Shown here in pieces: positions 12,920 to 26,080 of a stretch of DNA of 64,000 bases. The stretch's first letter is position 1. Every line of letters begins with the position of its first letter. The notes under the pieces were generated by a model, which did not search any database, was not told the origin of the DNA, and saw only the letters and a list, made by a program, of their open reading frames with translations. The translations under genes were made by a program, and so were the position numbers. Origin of the DNA: Cercis canadensis (Eukaryota; Streptophyta; Magnoliopsida; Fabales; Fabaceae); the NCBI GenBank assembly GCA_003255065.1, contig QAOA01008120.1, positions 133,341 to 197,340 on the forward strand. Direction: 5' to 3'.

Positions 12920-14275
12920 TTATACTGTTCATAGCCGAGGTATTGTTCACCCGGCATTATTCAAGCTCGTCCAATACACTGTTCAACCTCTCCCACAAAA
13001 CAAAAGTACTGTTCATGACGAGGTACTGTTCACTCAGCGTTGTTCAAGCTCGCCCAATACACTGTTCAACCTCTCCCACAGCAAAAAAAAAAAAAAAAAG
13101 TTACTGTTCATGGGCGAGGTACTACTTACTTGGCACTGTTCAAGCTCGCCCATTACACTGTTCAACCTCTCCCACAAAAAAAAGTACTATTCATGGACGA
13201 GGTATTGTTCACACAGCACTATTCACCTTCCCCAAAACAATGTTCATCCGAATTACTATTCATAATAATAAAATAAAAAATGATACCTGCCTAAGATATC
13301 TGATACTTTTAATGGAGAAGAGATGAAGTGAGATAATATGTAAATAGTCTGTTGCACTGCTGGGTCATAATCAGATAGCTTTGTGAAGAAGGAGTTTGGA
13401 CGTTATTATACCAATTGAAGGGAAACAACAATTTATCATTATCATTAAAATAAAATGTTGTAGTACGATCCTTACTCTTCAAACGAATCCAAAAAAATAA
13501 CTTTTTCCACCTCTTGGCAGAAGAAGTTAACAGTTGTAGAAATTTTCTATCTCGTATAGCTCCTAAGGATATCCAATCACCGGTGTGGGAAGCTATCTTA
13601 AAAAAAATAAAAAAATGACCTAGTACAAGCAATCAACCCCAGATAGTCACACAATATCTCAAAGGCTCGCATATATCCCCAAGAATTGGGATGAAGTTGA
13701 GAATGTGCAACTCTCAAAAAATGAAGAATAGACACTTGGAATGGAGTAAAAGGAAGACGGATGTCGGCATGCTTAATAACATAATTGTACATGGTAAAAG
13801 AGGATCGACCTCGGGCATAAGGAGCACATACGGGATGGGTATTACCAACAAAAAATTTTACAGCCAATTTTTCTTTATTAACCCAGTTAAAATTGCCTAA
13901 ATCATTAATCACTGCATCTGAATGTCTATATGACGAGCGAGTATCAAGAACCTCTTCACCCACCCATTCTCTCATACCACCTAAATGACCAACCCAGAAC
14001 TCCACTTCATATTGACGGTCACTGCTCTTTACAGGTAAAAACGAACCATATTGGTAAAGAGGAGAAAGAAAGTCATATGCTTTAATTTTAAAACTTGAAG
14101 TTTTGAAATCACCAAGAGAAAACATCCTACCTTGCCCACTAAAATTCGATCCCCTACTAACCCAGTCAATCATATCCTCATTACTGCCACTAATATTTGG
14201 ATCAGAGGATGTCTCGCTGAGCACTTCTTCACTTTGAGAACACTCACTCTGGGAACTTTCGCTATCCGAAACCAT
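11975..14275 (-). pseudogene. Extra antisense ORF (Transposase_28-type), right copy
   Basis: This is antisense to the gag-pol of the enclosing element. The first coding part (14275-13598) starts MVSDSESSQSECSQSEEV and ends in a domain with VIKHADIRLPFTPFQ and LHPNSWGYMRAFEILC, the form seen in PF04195 proteins. The second part (about 12860-11975) has the Ser/Pro-rich linker (SPIPTPVVPP), a basic KRRQ patch and the coiled-coil region. The tandem GAACAGT array (12925-13258) lies between them like an intron. This is the better preserved of the two copies for the N-terminal domain. Role unknown; possibly nucleic-acid binding. Fossil. Confidence 0.72.
12925..13258. repeat. Tandem repeat with ACTGTTCA words, right arm
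   Basis: About four units of 85-105 bp, each reading TACTGTTCAT..GAGGTA, GTTCAAGCTCGCCCA, ACACTGTTCAACCTCTCCCAC and then an A-run of varying length. It is preceded by an (AT)n tract at 12897-12920. It is the reverse complement of the array at 9591-9835. Hypervariable tandem repeats in the 3' region are a known habit of Tat/Ogre elements. Confidence 0.88.
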
Positions 14276-14904
14276 AATTAAATCTACACAAAAGTATAAA
14301 GAAATAAGAATAAGAAAATACTAGCACCTGTAATATATAGGCAAGAGGAAGAAGACAGTAACTAGAAATTAGGTCTGAAGAGAAGGAGAGGAAAAATAAG
14401 CAGCAAAACCTCTCGGCAGATGTTTTGAAGAATGAAAGACGAAGGGCAAGCAATACAAACTTATAAAGGAAACCAAAAATAATAAATAAATAGTACAACA
14501 TAAATTCCTTTTGAAAAGAATCTTGGTCAAATATCATAATCATGATGGTCTTGGCATACTCTTTTTTCTTCAAAGGAATCTCTGCAAATCCTAGCATTAG
14601 TTGAAAATATCTCTGCCAAAAGAGAACATAATTTACCAAGATGCTGAAAAATCTCTGTTAGCAAGGTATAGAAGAATCTCTGCCAAAAGTCATAAGTTTT
14701 GGCAATAAGCGAAAAAATCTCTGACAAAAAAGAAAACATGTTTTAGCAAGATGTATAAAAATCTCTGAGGAATGAAGCAAAGAGTCGTAGTAAATCTCAA
14801 CAAATTTTGGCATTGAATGAATATGTATACAACGAAATAATCTTTTCATTGAAAAAATCTCTGCGAAATTCACATGAACTCCACAAAATATCAAGGCATG
14901 CAAT

Positions 14905-15300
14905 AGTTCGGCCATGCGTGAAGTTCAGCCATGCAGTGTAGTTCGGCCATGCAGTGTAGTTCGGCTATGTGTAGTTTGGTCAACCTAGTAGTAGTTCGGC
15001 TATGCTCATATGGAATAAGTAGTTCGACCATGTAGTTCAACCATGTGTAGTTTGGCCAACCTAGTAGTAGTAGTTCGGCTATGCTCACATAGCATAAGTA
15101 GTCGCCAACCTAGTAATAGTTCGGCTATGCTCATATGGCATAAGTAGTTCGGCCATGTAGTTCAGCCATATGTAGTTTGGCCAACCTAGTAGTAGTTTGG
15201 CTATGCTCACATAGCATAAGTAGTTCGACCATGTAGTTTGGCCGTGTGTAGTTCGGCCAACCTAGCAAGTGTAGTTCGCCTATACTCATAGTTCGCCCAG
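14905..15300. repeat. Tandem repeat of the GTAGTTCGGC family
   Basis: Four or more units of about 90-100 bp with GTAGTTCGGCCAT, GTTTGGCCAACCTAGTAG and GGCTATGCTCACATAGCATA. It lies just upstream of the polypurine tract of the 3' LTR. Confidence 0.85.
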
Positions 15301-15364
15301 TATATCATTTAATTATGAGCTTTTTACACTTTGCATTCTTTAAACTTCAGAGCTCGGGGGCAAG

Positions 15365-15646
15365 TGATGAAGACCGACCCAAAGCTAGTCGGACTCCAAG
15401 CCCACTAGCCAGTCGACAACACGCCGCATCTTCAGCACGACAAGGCGCCACCAATTCAGCTTTACAACTACTATAAATACGCCCAGAGTACAGTCTAAGA
15501 GGTAACTTATCAAAATTGTACCGAGACTGGATTATCTCTCTTATCACATACCTATTCTAACTTAAGTATCGGAGAGCCTTCCTCGGCCCACTGCCGAGCT
15601 TGACTTGTTGCAGGTACATACGGTTCGGACATTTCTGGCATCAACA
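15365..15646 (+). repeat. 3' LTR of Tat-lineage element
   Basis: 282 bp, TGATGAAGACC...CATCAACA, preceded by a polypurine-like stretch (AGCTCGGGGGCAAG) and followed by target duplication GGTTA. It aligns end to end with 1063-1344. Confidence 0.93.
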
Positions 15647-16230
15647 GGTTATATCTACCAAAACTAATATTCAGTCATGGACAACTTTATGTGACTTTTT
15701 CAAGGGTTCGAACAAGGAGCGGCCTTAAAGTTTTGACGATCGATGCAAATGGGAGATCCACAACAAGCACCACAAATATTGTCTTCAAATAGCTATTTCA
15801 TAAAATCACAGAAAGATGTATGACATAAATTGGAACATATCATATCTGTAAATAAACATATAAACTAAACAGATTTAATTTTACTCATTTTTTATACCAA
15901 TGTTGCATTGTCAAGATCAGGGCAAGTTCATATAGACTTAGATGAAGACGCTGGCTGCCCAAGCTCCAACCATACATCATAGCTAATTTCAGTATACTAT
16001 TATCTCAATTTCTATTAGTTTAATGCATTTTTCAAATTTTTTATAGATTCATGATTAATAGTTTTAATATATTGGATCTATGGATCAACAAATGAAATCC
16101 ACAATTGGTATATTACATACCATACATTTATATTATTTATGTTTCTATGATCACATAAAATTCATCTCACATCTCGTTGCTTGGGTCCCGCGCCCCAGCA
16201 ACTCGCGTATCGGCGCGGGAATAGTACTAG
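15647..16230 (+). mobile_element. Helitron helicase C-terminus and 3' end
   Basis: Directly after the LTR element the helicase resumes in the same sense: LYLPKLIFSHGQLYVTFSRV, then GLKVLTIDANG and STTNIVFK ending at a stop near 15797. This matches the canonical end of Helitron/PIF1 helicases (HGQLYVAxSRV...). The rest is an AT-rich 3' untranslated part ending in the hairpin and CTAG at 16230. With the GGTTA duplication counted once, the two halves at 1062 and 15652 are contiguous, so the LTR element is younger than this Helitron. Confidence 0.88.
16187..16230 (+). other. Helitron 3' terminus: hairpin plus CTAG
   Basis: A perfect 8-bp stem, CCCGCGCC (16187-16194) with GGCGCGGG (16212-16219) and a 17-nt loop, is followed seven bases later by CTAG (16227-16230) and a host T at 16231. 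This is the diagnostic 3' end of plant Helitrons (GC-rich hairpin, 5-12 nt, CTRR, insertion before T). Confidence 0.9.
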
Positions 16231-17349
16231 TGAAACTAAAAATATGACTATTTTGCCTTATCAAATGAATGAACAAAGAAATCACAACATGAGCCAGTTA
16301 AAATGTTTTTAATGTTCTCAACCTATATCCCACTTTTTTTCCAAGTCTTATAGGGTATTTAATTTTATCACTTAAACCTCAAATTTTATCCAAAAGAAAT
16401 TGAAATCTTTATTATCTTATGTTTAATTATCCAAGAAAACTTTTTTATATGAAATATATGATAAAATTTGGAGCATTGTGAAAACTTCAAGTTAATACTA
16501 AAGGTTTATTTTATATATCTAAATACTTTAATCTCGGCAAATACTCTCTTTCCCTTTCCCTAGCATATTGCATTCTTACCAAAATAAAAATTAATAAAAA
16601 ATTAATTTCACCTTTTTACCATAACCATGAAACTACAAAACTAATTGCCAACCTAAAAAAAAAAAAGAAACTAAATATAACTTTAACAAATTCACTTTAG
16701 TTTGTCTATTTATTGGACATTTCTTACTACATTTTTTCTTTTCTTACTTATTTGTTGAGATGGCTTTTCTTTCTTATTAATATATAGAGTTTTCTTACTT
16801 ATTAAGATTTTAGTTCAAGCATTAAGCTCAAAGATAAATATCTACAAAATAAACATAAAGGAAATAAGAAAAGTTATTCAATCATGAGATAATCGATAAA
16901 CTAATCCATAAACTTGTTGTATCCTATATCAATTCACCAATAATATGTTCAGTCTAAGACTTTACAGAATATAAAGTGAGAGGAGCATGAGTTCTTAATT
17001 TTCTATTTTAATCTCAAGCTTCAAGTAATAAGTCGTTCTCTAGTCTCTCCACTTTTAGAGCAACTTATCCATAAACTATCTTTCAACCAATTAATAGTTT
17101 TTCCTTAATTTTTTTAATAATTAATGTTTCCCAGCCCTATATTTTAATTTTCAAGAAGCATATAAAAATTGAAACGTTAAATATTCCAAAGAAGTACATA
17201 TTAATGTTAGACTCTAGGTACGAGCAAAAAACTTGCTATTCACGACTTGAATACCACTCCACCATATGTTTTCTGGCTTTTAGAAATGAATTCATCAACA
17301 ATGTTCCAATTCAAGAGTTTCAATAAATTCCGACAGAGAAAGATAAGTA
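16231..17349. other. AT-rich spacer
   Basis: No coding sequence, RNA gene or clear repeat seen. Long A/T runs and short poly-A tracts only. Confidence 0.6.
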
Positions 17350-17354
17350 TCCAT

Positions 17355-17654
17355 TGTTAGAGAAACTGGTGCAACTCCTTTGGAGATAAAGCTTCAACCT
17401 GGTGCAACCACCTTATAGATAAGTTTTAATATTTAAATACTGTTATAGGCCTGGTGCAATCACTTTATAGATAAGCTTTAATATTTAAATATTGCTATAG
17501 GCTTAGGCTATAGGCTTAGGATTAGGTTGACGTATCTCTTCTATTCTGTTACTGATATATAGCCTTTTGTTACTAGCTCATTGTATAAATATGACACATA
17601 GTACATCAATAAAATATACGAAAGAATTCTCCTCACTTATACTCAACTTCTTTA
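17355..17654 (+). repeat. 5' LTR of Copia element 1
   Basis: Starts TGTTAGAGAAACTGG and ends CTTCTTTA directly before the primer site. It has internal near-repeats (GGTGCAA...TTATAGATAAG twice) and a TATA-like TATAAATATG near 17585. Confidence 0.9.
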
Positions 17655-17666
17655 TGGTATCAGAGC
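17655..17666 (+). other. Primer-binding site, initiator Met tRNA
   Basis: TGGTATCAGAGC, the standard Copia primer site, abuts the 5' LTR. Confidence 0.93.
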
Positions 17667-17698
17667 TATCAGCTTAACAACAACAATTATTTCTTTCC

Positions 17699-20600
17699 AT
17701 GGCCAACGTCTCTGATTCTTCTTCCACCGCTCAATCCCAAATTCTCATGAACGCCACACCTCATCAACCTGCACTTACTCTTGTTTTTTTCATTGCTACT
17801 CACATTCCCATCAAACTTAATAACCAGAATTATTCTTCATGGGGTACGCTAGTCAACGCCCTCTTCGATGGTCACAATCTCATCCCTTTCTTGATGGCTT
17901 CAAGCGATGTCCACCTAGCACCATAACCAATGAAGGTATTACTCTTCGTAACCCTGAGTATGCATTTTGGACTCGTCAGGACAAGTTCATTCTTCATGCC
18001 ATTATTTCTTCTCTTGAACCAAATATCTTACATCTTCTTGGCAATCCCTCTACCTCCAAAGAAGCCTAGGACCACCTCAAAACCCTCTTTGCCAATCAAT
18101 CATGTTCTCGGCTCATGTCTCTTAAGCAAAAGCTTTCCACTGCTACAAAGGGAATCCAACCTGTTAATGCATACCTTCAGTTATTAAAAAAATATTGCAG
18201 ATGAGATTGCACTCATTTCCTCCCCAGTTAACAATTTTGATCTTGTTATTTATGCACTTCATGGACTGGGTTCAAACTTCAAAGAAATTTCTGGTCCTCT
18301 CCGTGCTAGAGACACTCCCATTTCCTTCCTCGAATTACGAGACAAATTAGTAGATTTTGAAACCTACAACACCAAAGAAGATACAATCACTTCCTCCATT
18401 CCCCTCATTGCCAACGTAGCTCACAAATTAGCACCACCTCCATTCAAAAAAGTACCACATACAACCACCACAAACCCCTTCTTCCTACCCTATCCACACC
18501 AGATTTTTCCTCACCTACTGTGTGTTAACTATGCAACAAAACTGGACACAGTGCTTCCCAGTGCTACAAATTTTTTACCCATCTTAAACCAAAAAAATCA
18601 CCCCACGCTCACTTCACCACACCTCAACCCACCCTAAATCCTAACACCTGGCTGCTTGACACTGGTGCTTCTCATCATGTTACAAGTACCCCTGCAAATC
18701 TTCATGATTCTCTCGAATATCGTGGCAACAATCACATGATGATTGATTATGGTGCAGGTTTGCTTATTTTTTACCTTGGTTCTACCACTCTTACCTTTTC
18801 CACAAATACATTCCATTTGCATAATGTGCATTGCGTTCCTTCCATCAAATAAAATCTCATATCTGTTTCACAATTTTGGAAATCTAATAATGTATCCATT
18901 GAGTTCTTACCTTCTTCTTTTGTTGTGAAGGATCTCCACACGGGGGCGTGCCTTTTGCAAGGCCCGAGTAAGGATTGCATGTATCCTTTTCCCACTGCTA
19001 TCTCTCGGGCTTCCTCCACTCCTCATGCCCTCTCACTACAACGCCAATCCTTGGACTCTCTTTCGCATCACCACCTTAGTCATCCCCACTCTCGAGTCCT
19101 TCATTATCTTACTGACCAGCACCAGTTTGCCTTACCATCCCAGCTTCCTGATTGCAACTCTTGTTCATGTAACAAAAGCCACAAGTTGCCCTTTTCTTCT
19201 TCTAGCATTAGGACTACTAGACCTTTTTTGTTCCTGAGTCTATCTCTTATTCTCATATCCCTTTTTTGTTCCACCATAGCCACCATCCTCCTCAAACTCC
19301 ACTTCTGTCCCTACTCATTCCCAATCCCTATCTCCTTCCACCTTTGTGGCTGCTACTCTCTCTTCTTCTCCCTCACCCTTATCTCATTCACCCTCCACTT
19401 CACCAGTTTCACAAGATGTTTTCTCTTCCCCTTCCAATTCTCCACAACTTTCTCCCTCTACTGCCTTAAATCCTTCCCCTCTTTCTCCTCCACCTCCCAC
19501 TAATCCTTCTCCTCCAGCTCCCACTAATCCTTCTCCTCCACCTCCTACTGATCCTTCCCCTCCCACCAACACTACCCATCAAATGATTACCCACTCCAAA
19601 AATAACATCTTCAAGCCTAAAACTCCATTCACCCTCACTGCCACCAAACATCCTCTACCTCCAAGTGTTGAACCCATGTGCTTCACTCATGCCAGTAAGC
19701 ACCCGAAATGGCGTTTAGCCATATCTCAAGAGCTTAATGCTCTTCTCCGAAATGGTACTTGGTCCCTCATTCCCAAACCACCTCATGCTAATATTATTGG
19801 GTGCAAATGGGTCTATCGGGTCAAGCGTCTCCCTTCTGGTGCCATTGATCGCTACAAAGCTCGCCTTGTAGCCAAGGGTTTCTCTCAACGCTCTGGGCTT
19901 GACTACCACAAAACCTTCAACCCTGTGGTTGAGCCCCAGGCAGTTAAGGCAGTCCTTATCATTGTTTTTCACCACCACTGGCCATTGAAGCACATGGACG
20001 TCAACAATGCTTTTTTACAGGGCACCTTACATGATGATGTCTATATGTGTCAACCTCAGGGCCATGTTGATCCTGCTCATCCTCATTATGTCTGCAAACT
20101 CCACAAAGCCATCTATGGCTTAAAGCAGGCACCTAGGGCTTGGTACACTAAACTTGCCAACTTTCTCTTATCTTTTGGTTTCATAAATTCTTTATCTGAT
20201 GGCTCCCTCTTCATTTATAATAAGGATGGCATCCTAGCATATTTTCTGGTTTATGTTGATGACCTGCTTCTCACTGGCAGTAATTCTACTTTCTTAAAAA
20301 CATTCTACACTAAACTTGCTCAGTGGTTCTCTCTCAAGGACCTCAGCCAGCCCACCTATTTTTTGGGTGTTGAGTTCATTCCCACAGGCACTGGTCTGTT
20401 TCTATCTCAGCAAAAATATATCAGGTATCTCTTAGACAAATCTGACATGGTTGGTGCAAAAGGCTCTGCAACACCTATGTCCACCTTTGTTTCTCTTAAA
20501 CTTGATGATGGTACTGCCTTTGTTAATGCCACTGACTATCGAAGTGTTGTAGGTGCACTTCAGTACCTCTCTCTCACACGGCCAGACATTGGCTATGCTG

Positions 20601-21700
20601 TCAACAAATGCTCTTAATTTATGCATCGTCCTACTCACACACATCTTCAGGCTCTCAAACATATTCTCCGATATCTCAAGCATACTATCAACTTTGGCTT
20701 GCATTTGTCTTCTTATGCTATACAACTGCATGTCTATNTCCCTCTTCATTTATAATAAGGATGGCATCCTAGCATATTTTCTGGTTTATGTTGATGACCT
20801 GCTTCTCACTGGCAGTAATTCTACTTTCTTAAAAACATTCTACACTAAACTTGCTCAGTGGTTCTCTCTCAAGGACCTCAGCCAGCCCACCTATTTTTTG
20901 GGTGTTGAGTTCATTCCCACAGGCACTGGTCTGTTTCTATCTCAGCAAAAATATATCAGGTATCTCTTAGACAAATCTGACATGGCTGGTGCAAAAGGCT
21001 CTACAACACCTATGTCCACCTTTGTTTCTCTTAAACTTGATGATGGTATTGCCCTTGTTAATGCCACTGACTATCGAAGTGTTGTAGGTGCACTTCAGTA
21101 CCTCTCTCTCACACGGCCAGACATTGGCTATGCTGTCAACAAATGCTCTTAATTTATGCATCGTCCTACTCACACACATCTTCAGGCTCTCAAACATATT
21201 CTCCGATATCTCAAGCATACTATCAACTTTGGCTTGCATTTGTCTTCTTATGCTATACAACTGCATGTCTATTCGGATGCAGATTGGGCTGGGAACCCCA
21301 ATGACAGAACTTCCACCTCTGGCTACTTGGTCTTCATGGGACCAAATGCAGTCTCCTGGTCCTCCAAGAAACAAAGATCAGTGGCTCAGTCCTCCACAGA
21401 ATCTGAATATCGTGCAGTTGCCTCCACCACTGCTGAATTATCATGGATGATTAACTTACTCAAAGAGCTTGGCATTGCAACCACTTAGCCACCTATCATT
21501 TACTGTGACAATGTAGGTGTCACTTATCTGTGCTAATTCAGTCTTCCACTCATGAAGCACATCTCTCTTGACTATCACTTTGTAAGGGAAAAAGCATCCT
21601 CAAATCAGCTTCGTGTTCTTCATGTCTCAAGCAAAGACCAACTTGCAGATATCTTAACCAAACCGCTATCCACCTCTGTGTTCTGTCATCTTCGGTCCAA
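17699..21700 (+). pseudogene. gag-pol of Copia element 1
   Basis: Parts recognised in order: gag (from 17699, MANVSDSSSTAQS, with LNNQNYSSWG); zinc knuckle near 18527 (C-x2-C-x4-H-x4-C, CNKTGHSASQC); protease WLLDTGASHHVTS (about 18650); GAG-pre-integrase part near 18935 (GACLLQGPSKD); a Pro/Ser-rich linker (about 19480-19570); reverse transcriptase (from about 19670, with NIIGCKWVYRVK, DVNNAFLQG, YGLKQAPRAWY and YVDDLLLTG); and RNase H near 21270-21480 (ADWAGNP, SSTESEYRAVA). The linker word HSKNNIFKPK recalls the Ale/Retrofit branch, but this is tentative. Broken fossil. Confidence 0.85.
20204..21272. repeat. 534-bp direct duplication across a single N
   Basis: 20204-20737 and 20739-21272 are exactly 534 bases each and nearly identical (a handful of differences), with one N at 20738. 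Start and end fall exactly at the N, so this looks like an unmerged overlap between two contigs, possibly of two haplotypes. Confidence 0.93.
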
Positions 21701-21739
21701 GATTGTTGTCCTTGATGGTACGCCAATCTTGTGGGGGCG

Positions 21740-22026
21740 TGTTAGAGAAACTGGTGCAACTCCTTTGGAGATAAAGCTTCAACCTGGTGCAACCACCTTA
21801 TAGATAAGTTTTAATATTTAAATACTGTTATAGGCCTGGTGCAATCACTTTATAGATAAGCTTTAATATTTAAATACTACTATAGGCTTAGGATTAGATT
21901 GACATATCTCTTCTATTTTGTTACTGATATATAGCCTTTTGTTACTAGCTCACTGTATAAATATGACACACAGTACATCAATAAAATATACGAAAGAATT
22001 CTCTTCGCTTATACTCAGCTTCTTTA
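21740..22026 (+). repeat. 3' LTR of Copia element 1
   Basis: 287 bp, TGTTAGAGAAACTGG to CTTCTTTA, followed by target duplication TCCAT. Near-identical to 17355-17654. Confidence 0.92.
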
Positions 22027-24898
<2,872 letters not shown>

Positions 24899-25369
24899 TT
24901 AGAGAAGGGCGATGAGAATGAAAATAAGAAGTGCAGCAATCAAAGAATACTTCACAGCACCAACAAGTATAGCCAATGAGATAAACAAGAGCTGCAAAAG
25001 AACCTGAACACTTGCCCAAGTGAGCAAACTTGTAAATCCAAGGGCCAAAATGTTGTCAGGATCTGGAGCCAGCAGACTACTCCATCTAATATTGAAAATT
25101 GGTGGTCGATCTTGCCCTGAATTATTGTCCCTTTTGGAGCCAATTTCTTGTTCATGTTCATCTTCTTCCTTCTGCTCATTCAACCCAGTATTTTTCTCTG
25201 CAAATACCAAAAATCCGCGAGCTTTTTCAGAGATTAAAGGCTGGGTTTTGAGGTTTAGAAAAGAGAATGTGAAGTTGCCATTGCCAGAAGGAACTCGCAA
25301 AGGTCTCGCCGAAATTGAAAGGATTGGAATTGAGATTGATGAGTGGGAGAGGAGAGCCAAATCTACCAT
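24899..25369 (-). CDS. Small plastid-targeted membrane protein, unnamed
   Basis: An uninterrupted 156-residue protein that looks like a live host gene. Residues 1-55 are Ser/Leu/Arg-rich with almost no acidic residues, fitting a chloroplast transit peptide. Residues 57-85 form an acidic, charged linker (KEEDEHEQE). Residues 90-110 hold RPPIFNIRWSSLLAPDPDNI, which looks conserved. Residues 111-156 form two closely spaced hydrophobic helices (FTSLLTWASVQVLLQLLFIS and SLIAALLIFILIALL) reaching the C-terminus. I read it as a thylakoid or envelope membrane protein but do not recognise a named family. The ATG at 25369 is preceded in its exon by a short overlapping upstream ATG frame of five codons. 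A splice acceptor (TTCTCTCCAG) lies at 25434-25443, so the leader is probably spliced from an exon near 28.3-28.5 kb. Confidence 0.75.
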   Translation of the reverse strand: MVDLALLSHSSISIPILSISARPLRVPSGNGNFTFSFLNLKTQPLISEKARGFLVFAEKNTGLNEQKEEDEHEQEIGSKRDNNSGQDRPPIFNIRWSSLLAPDPDNILALGFTSLLTWASVQVLLQLLFISLAILVGAVKYSLIAALLIFILIALL

Positions 25370-26080
25370 AGCTTGCTCATCCGAACAGTTTGCCTTTAGT
25401 GGGCAAAAGGCAAGCTCTAATTTTCTTTTTCCCCTGGAGAGAAGAGAAATAGGAAGTAAAAAAAGATTTTAAATTAATTAAAAAAAATTAATAAAAATTC
25501 CAATGAAAAATAAGATGTCTGAAATTAAGTACAGCATAGTTGCAATCAGTGGGAATGAAAACACAAAAAACCTAAATCCCATCATGAGCCAAATAAAGTT
25601 CTAATCTTCATGCAAAATGCAATGCATCATCCAGCATTAATTTACATATTAGAAGACATATTCAAGCTCACACATCAAAAATATATATAAATCAAAGAAT
25701 CATGAAAAAGACAAAAAAAAAAATTTAAAAAAAAAACCCAGCTGAGAAGTATCATCCAAGTTCCAACCATGGATTACTCTAGTTTGTCACGGTGCTGACC
25801 AACCAGAAAGATTCTACAATGCATTTCCAAATTCCAATAACCCAAATGTATTTCTATAGAAAAAGAAAAATGGTATGTATAAATGAAACCAAACAAGATT
25901 GCAATGGAATATGGAATACCAAATCATAAACTAGATGAAGCCAAATAGCAATATTAATGTCATCTTCTTCACTTCACAATTCAAAAGGATAAAAATCAGG
26001 ACAAGCCACATAGTCAACCTCAGAATTTCAATCATTATTTCCAGAAAAACAAAGGAAGAAAGCAAAAAACACGTCACTAG

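Larger units (their letters stand above)
1063..15646 (+). mobile_element. Ty3/gypsy Tat-lineage LTR element, rearranged fossil
   Basis: A gypsy element with 282-bp LTRs at both ends (TG...CA) and a perfect 5-bp target duplication GGTTA (1058-1062 and 15647-15651). Order on the plus strand: 5' LTR, primer site, gag, protease, reverse transcriptase, RNase H, a second RNase H-like domain, integrase, then a 3' region with an extra gene on the opposite strand, polypurine tract and 3' LTR. The second RNase H and the antisense extra gene are marks of the Tat lineage. The LTRs differ at roughly 30 of 282 positions by eye, suggesting several million years. The element is broken, with well over ten breaks, and an inverted partial copy of the same family plus an N gap sits inside it (6887-11541). 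At 14.6 kb it is therefore longer than the original unit. Confidence 0.88.
17355..22026 (+). mobile_element. Ty1/copia element 1
   Basis: A Copia element with LTRs at 17355-17654 (300 bp) and 21740-22026 (287 bp) and target duplication TCCAT (17350-17354 and 22027-22031). The primer site TGGTATCAGAGC follows the 5' LTR immediately, and a purine-rich GTGGGGGCG precedes the 3' LTR. The LTRs differ at about ten sites plus a 13-bp duplication, so the insertion is young, perhaps one to two million years. It is broken in several places and contains an assembly duplication. It interrupts a GH9 endoglucanase exon fragment. Confidence 0.92.

Noticed and set aside
1063-15646. Two independent tandem LTR elements in place of one rearranged element
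   Set aside because: Only the outer LTRs share the GGTTA duplication, and the helicase halves meet exactly there; the internal LTR is inverted and lacks a duplication.
18771-19651. Minus-strand open frames rich in Gly/Glu opposite the Copia 1 linker
   Set aside because: Shadows of the Pro/Ser-rich linker on the coding strand.
20432-21374. Minus-strand open frames in the Copia 1 RNase H region, present twice
   Set aside because: Antisense shadows, duplicated only because of the contig overlap.
25020-25472. 150-codon plus-strand open frame opposite the plastid protein gene
   Set aside because: It is the antisense shadow of the minus-strand gene, whose composition (transit peptide, membrane helices) is far more gene-like.
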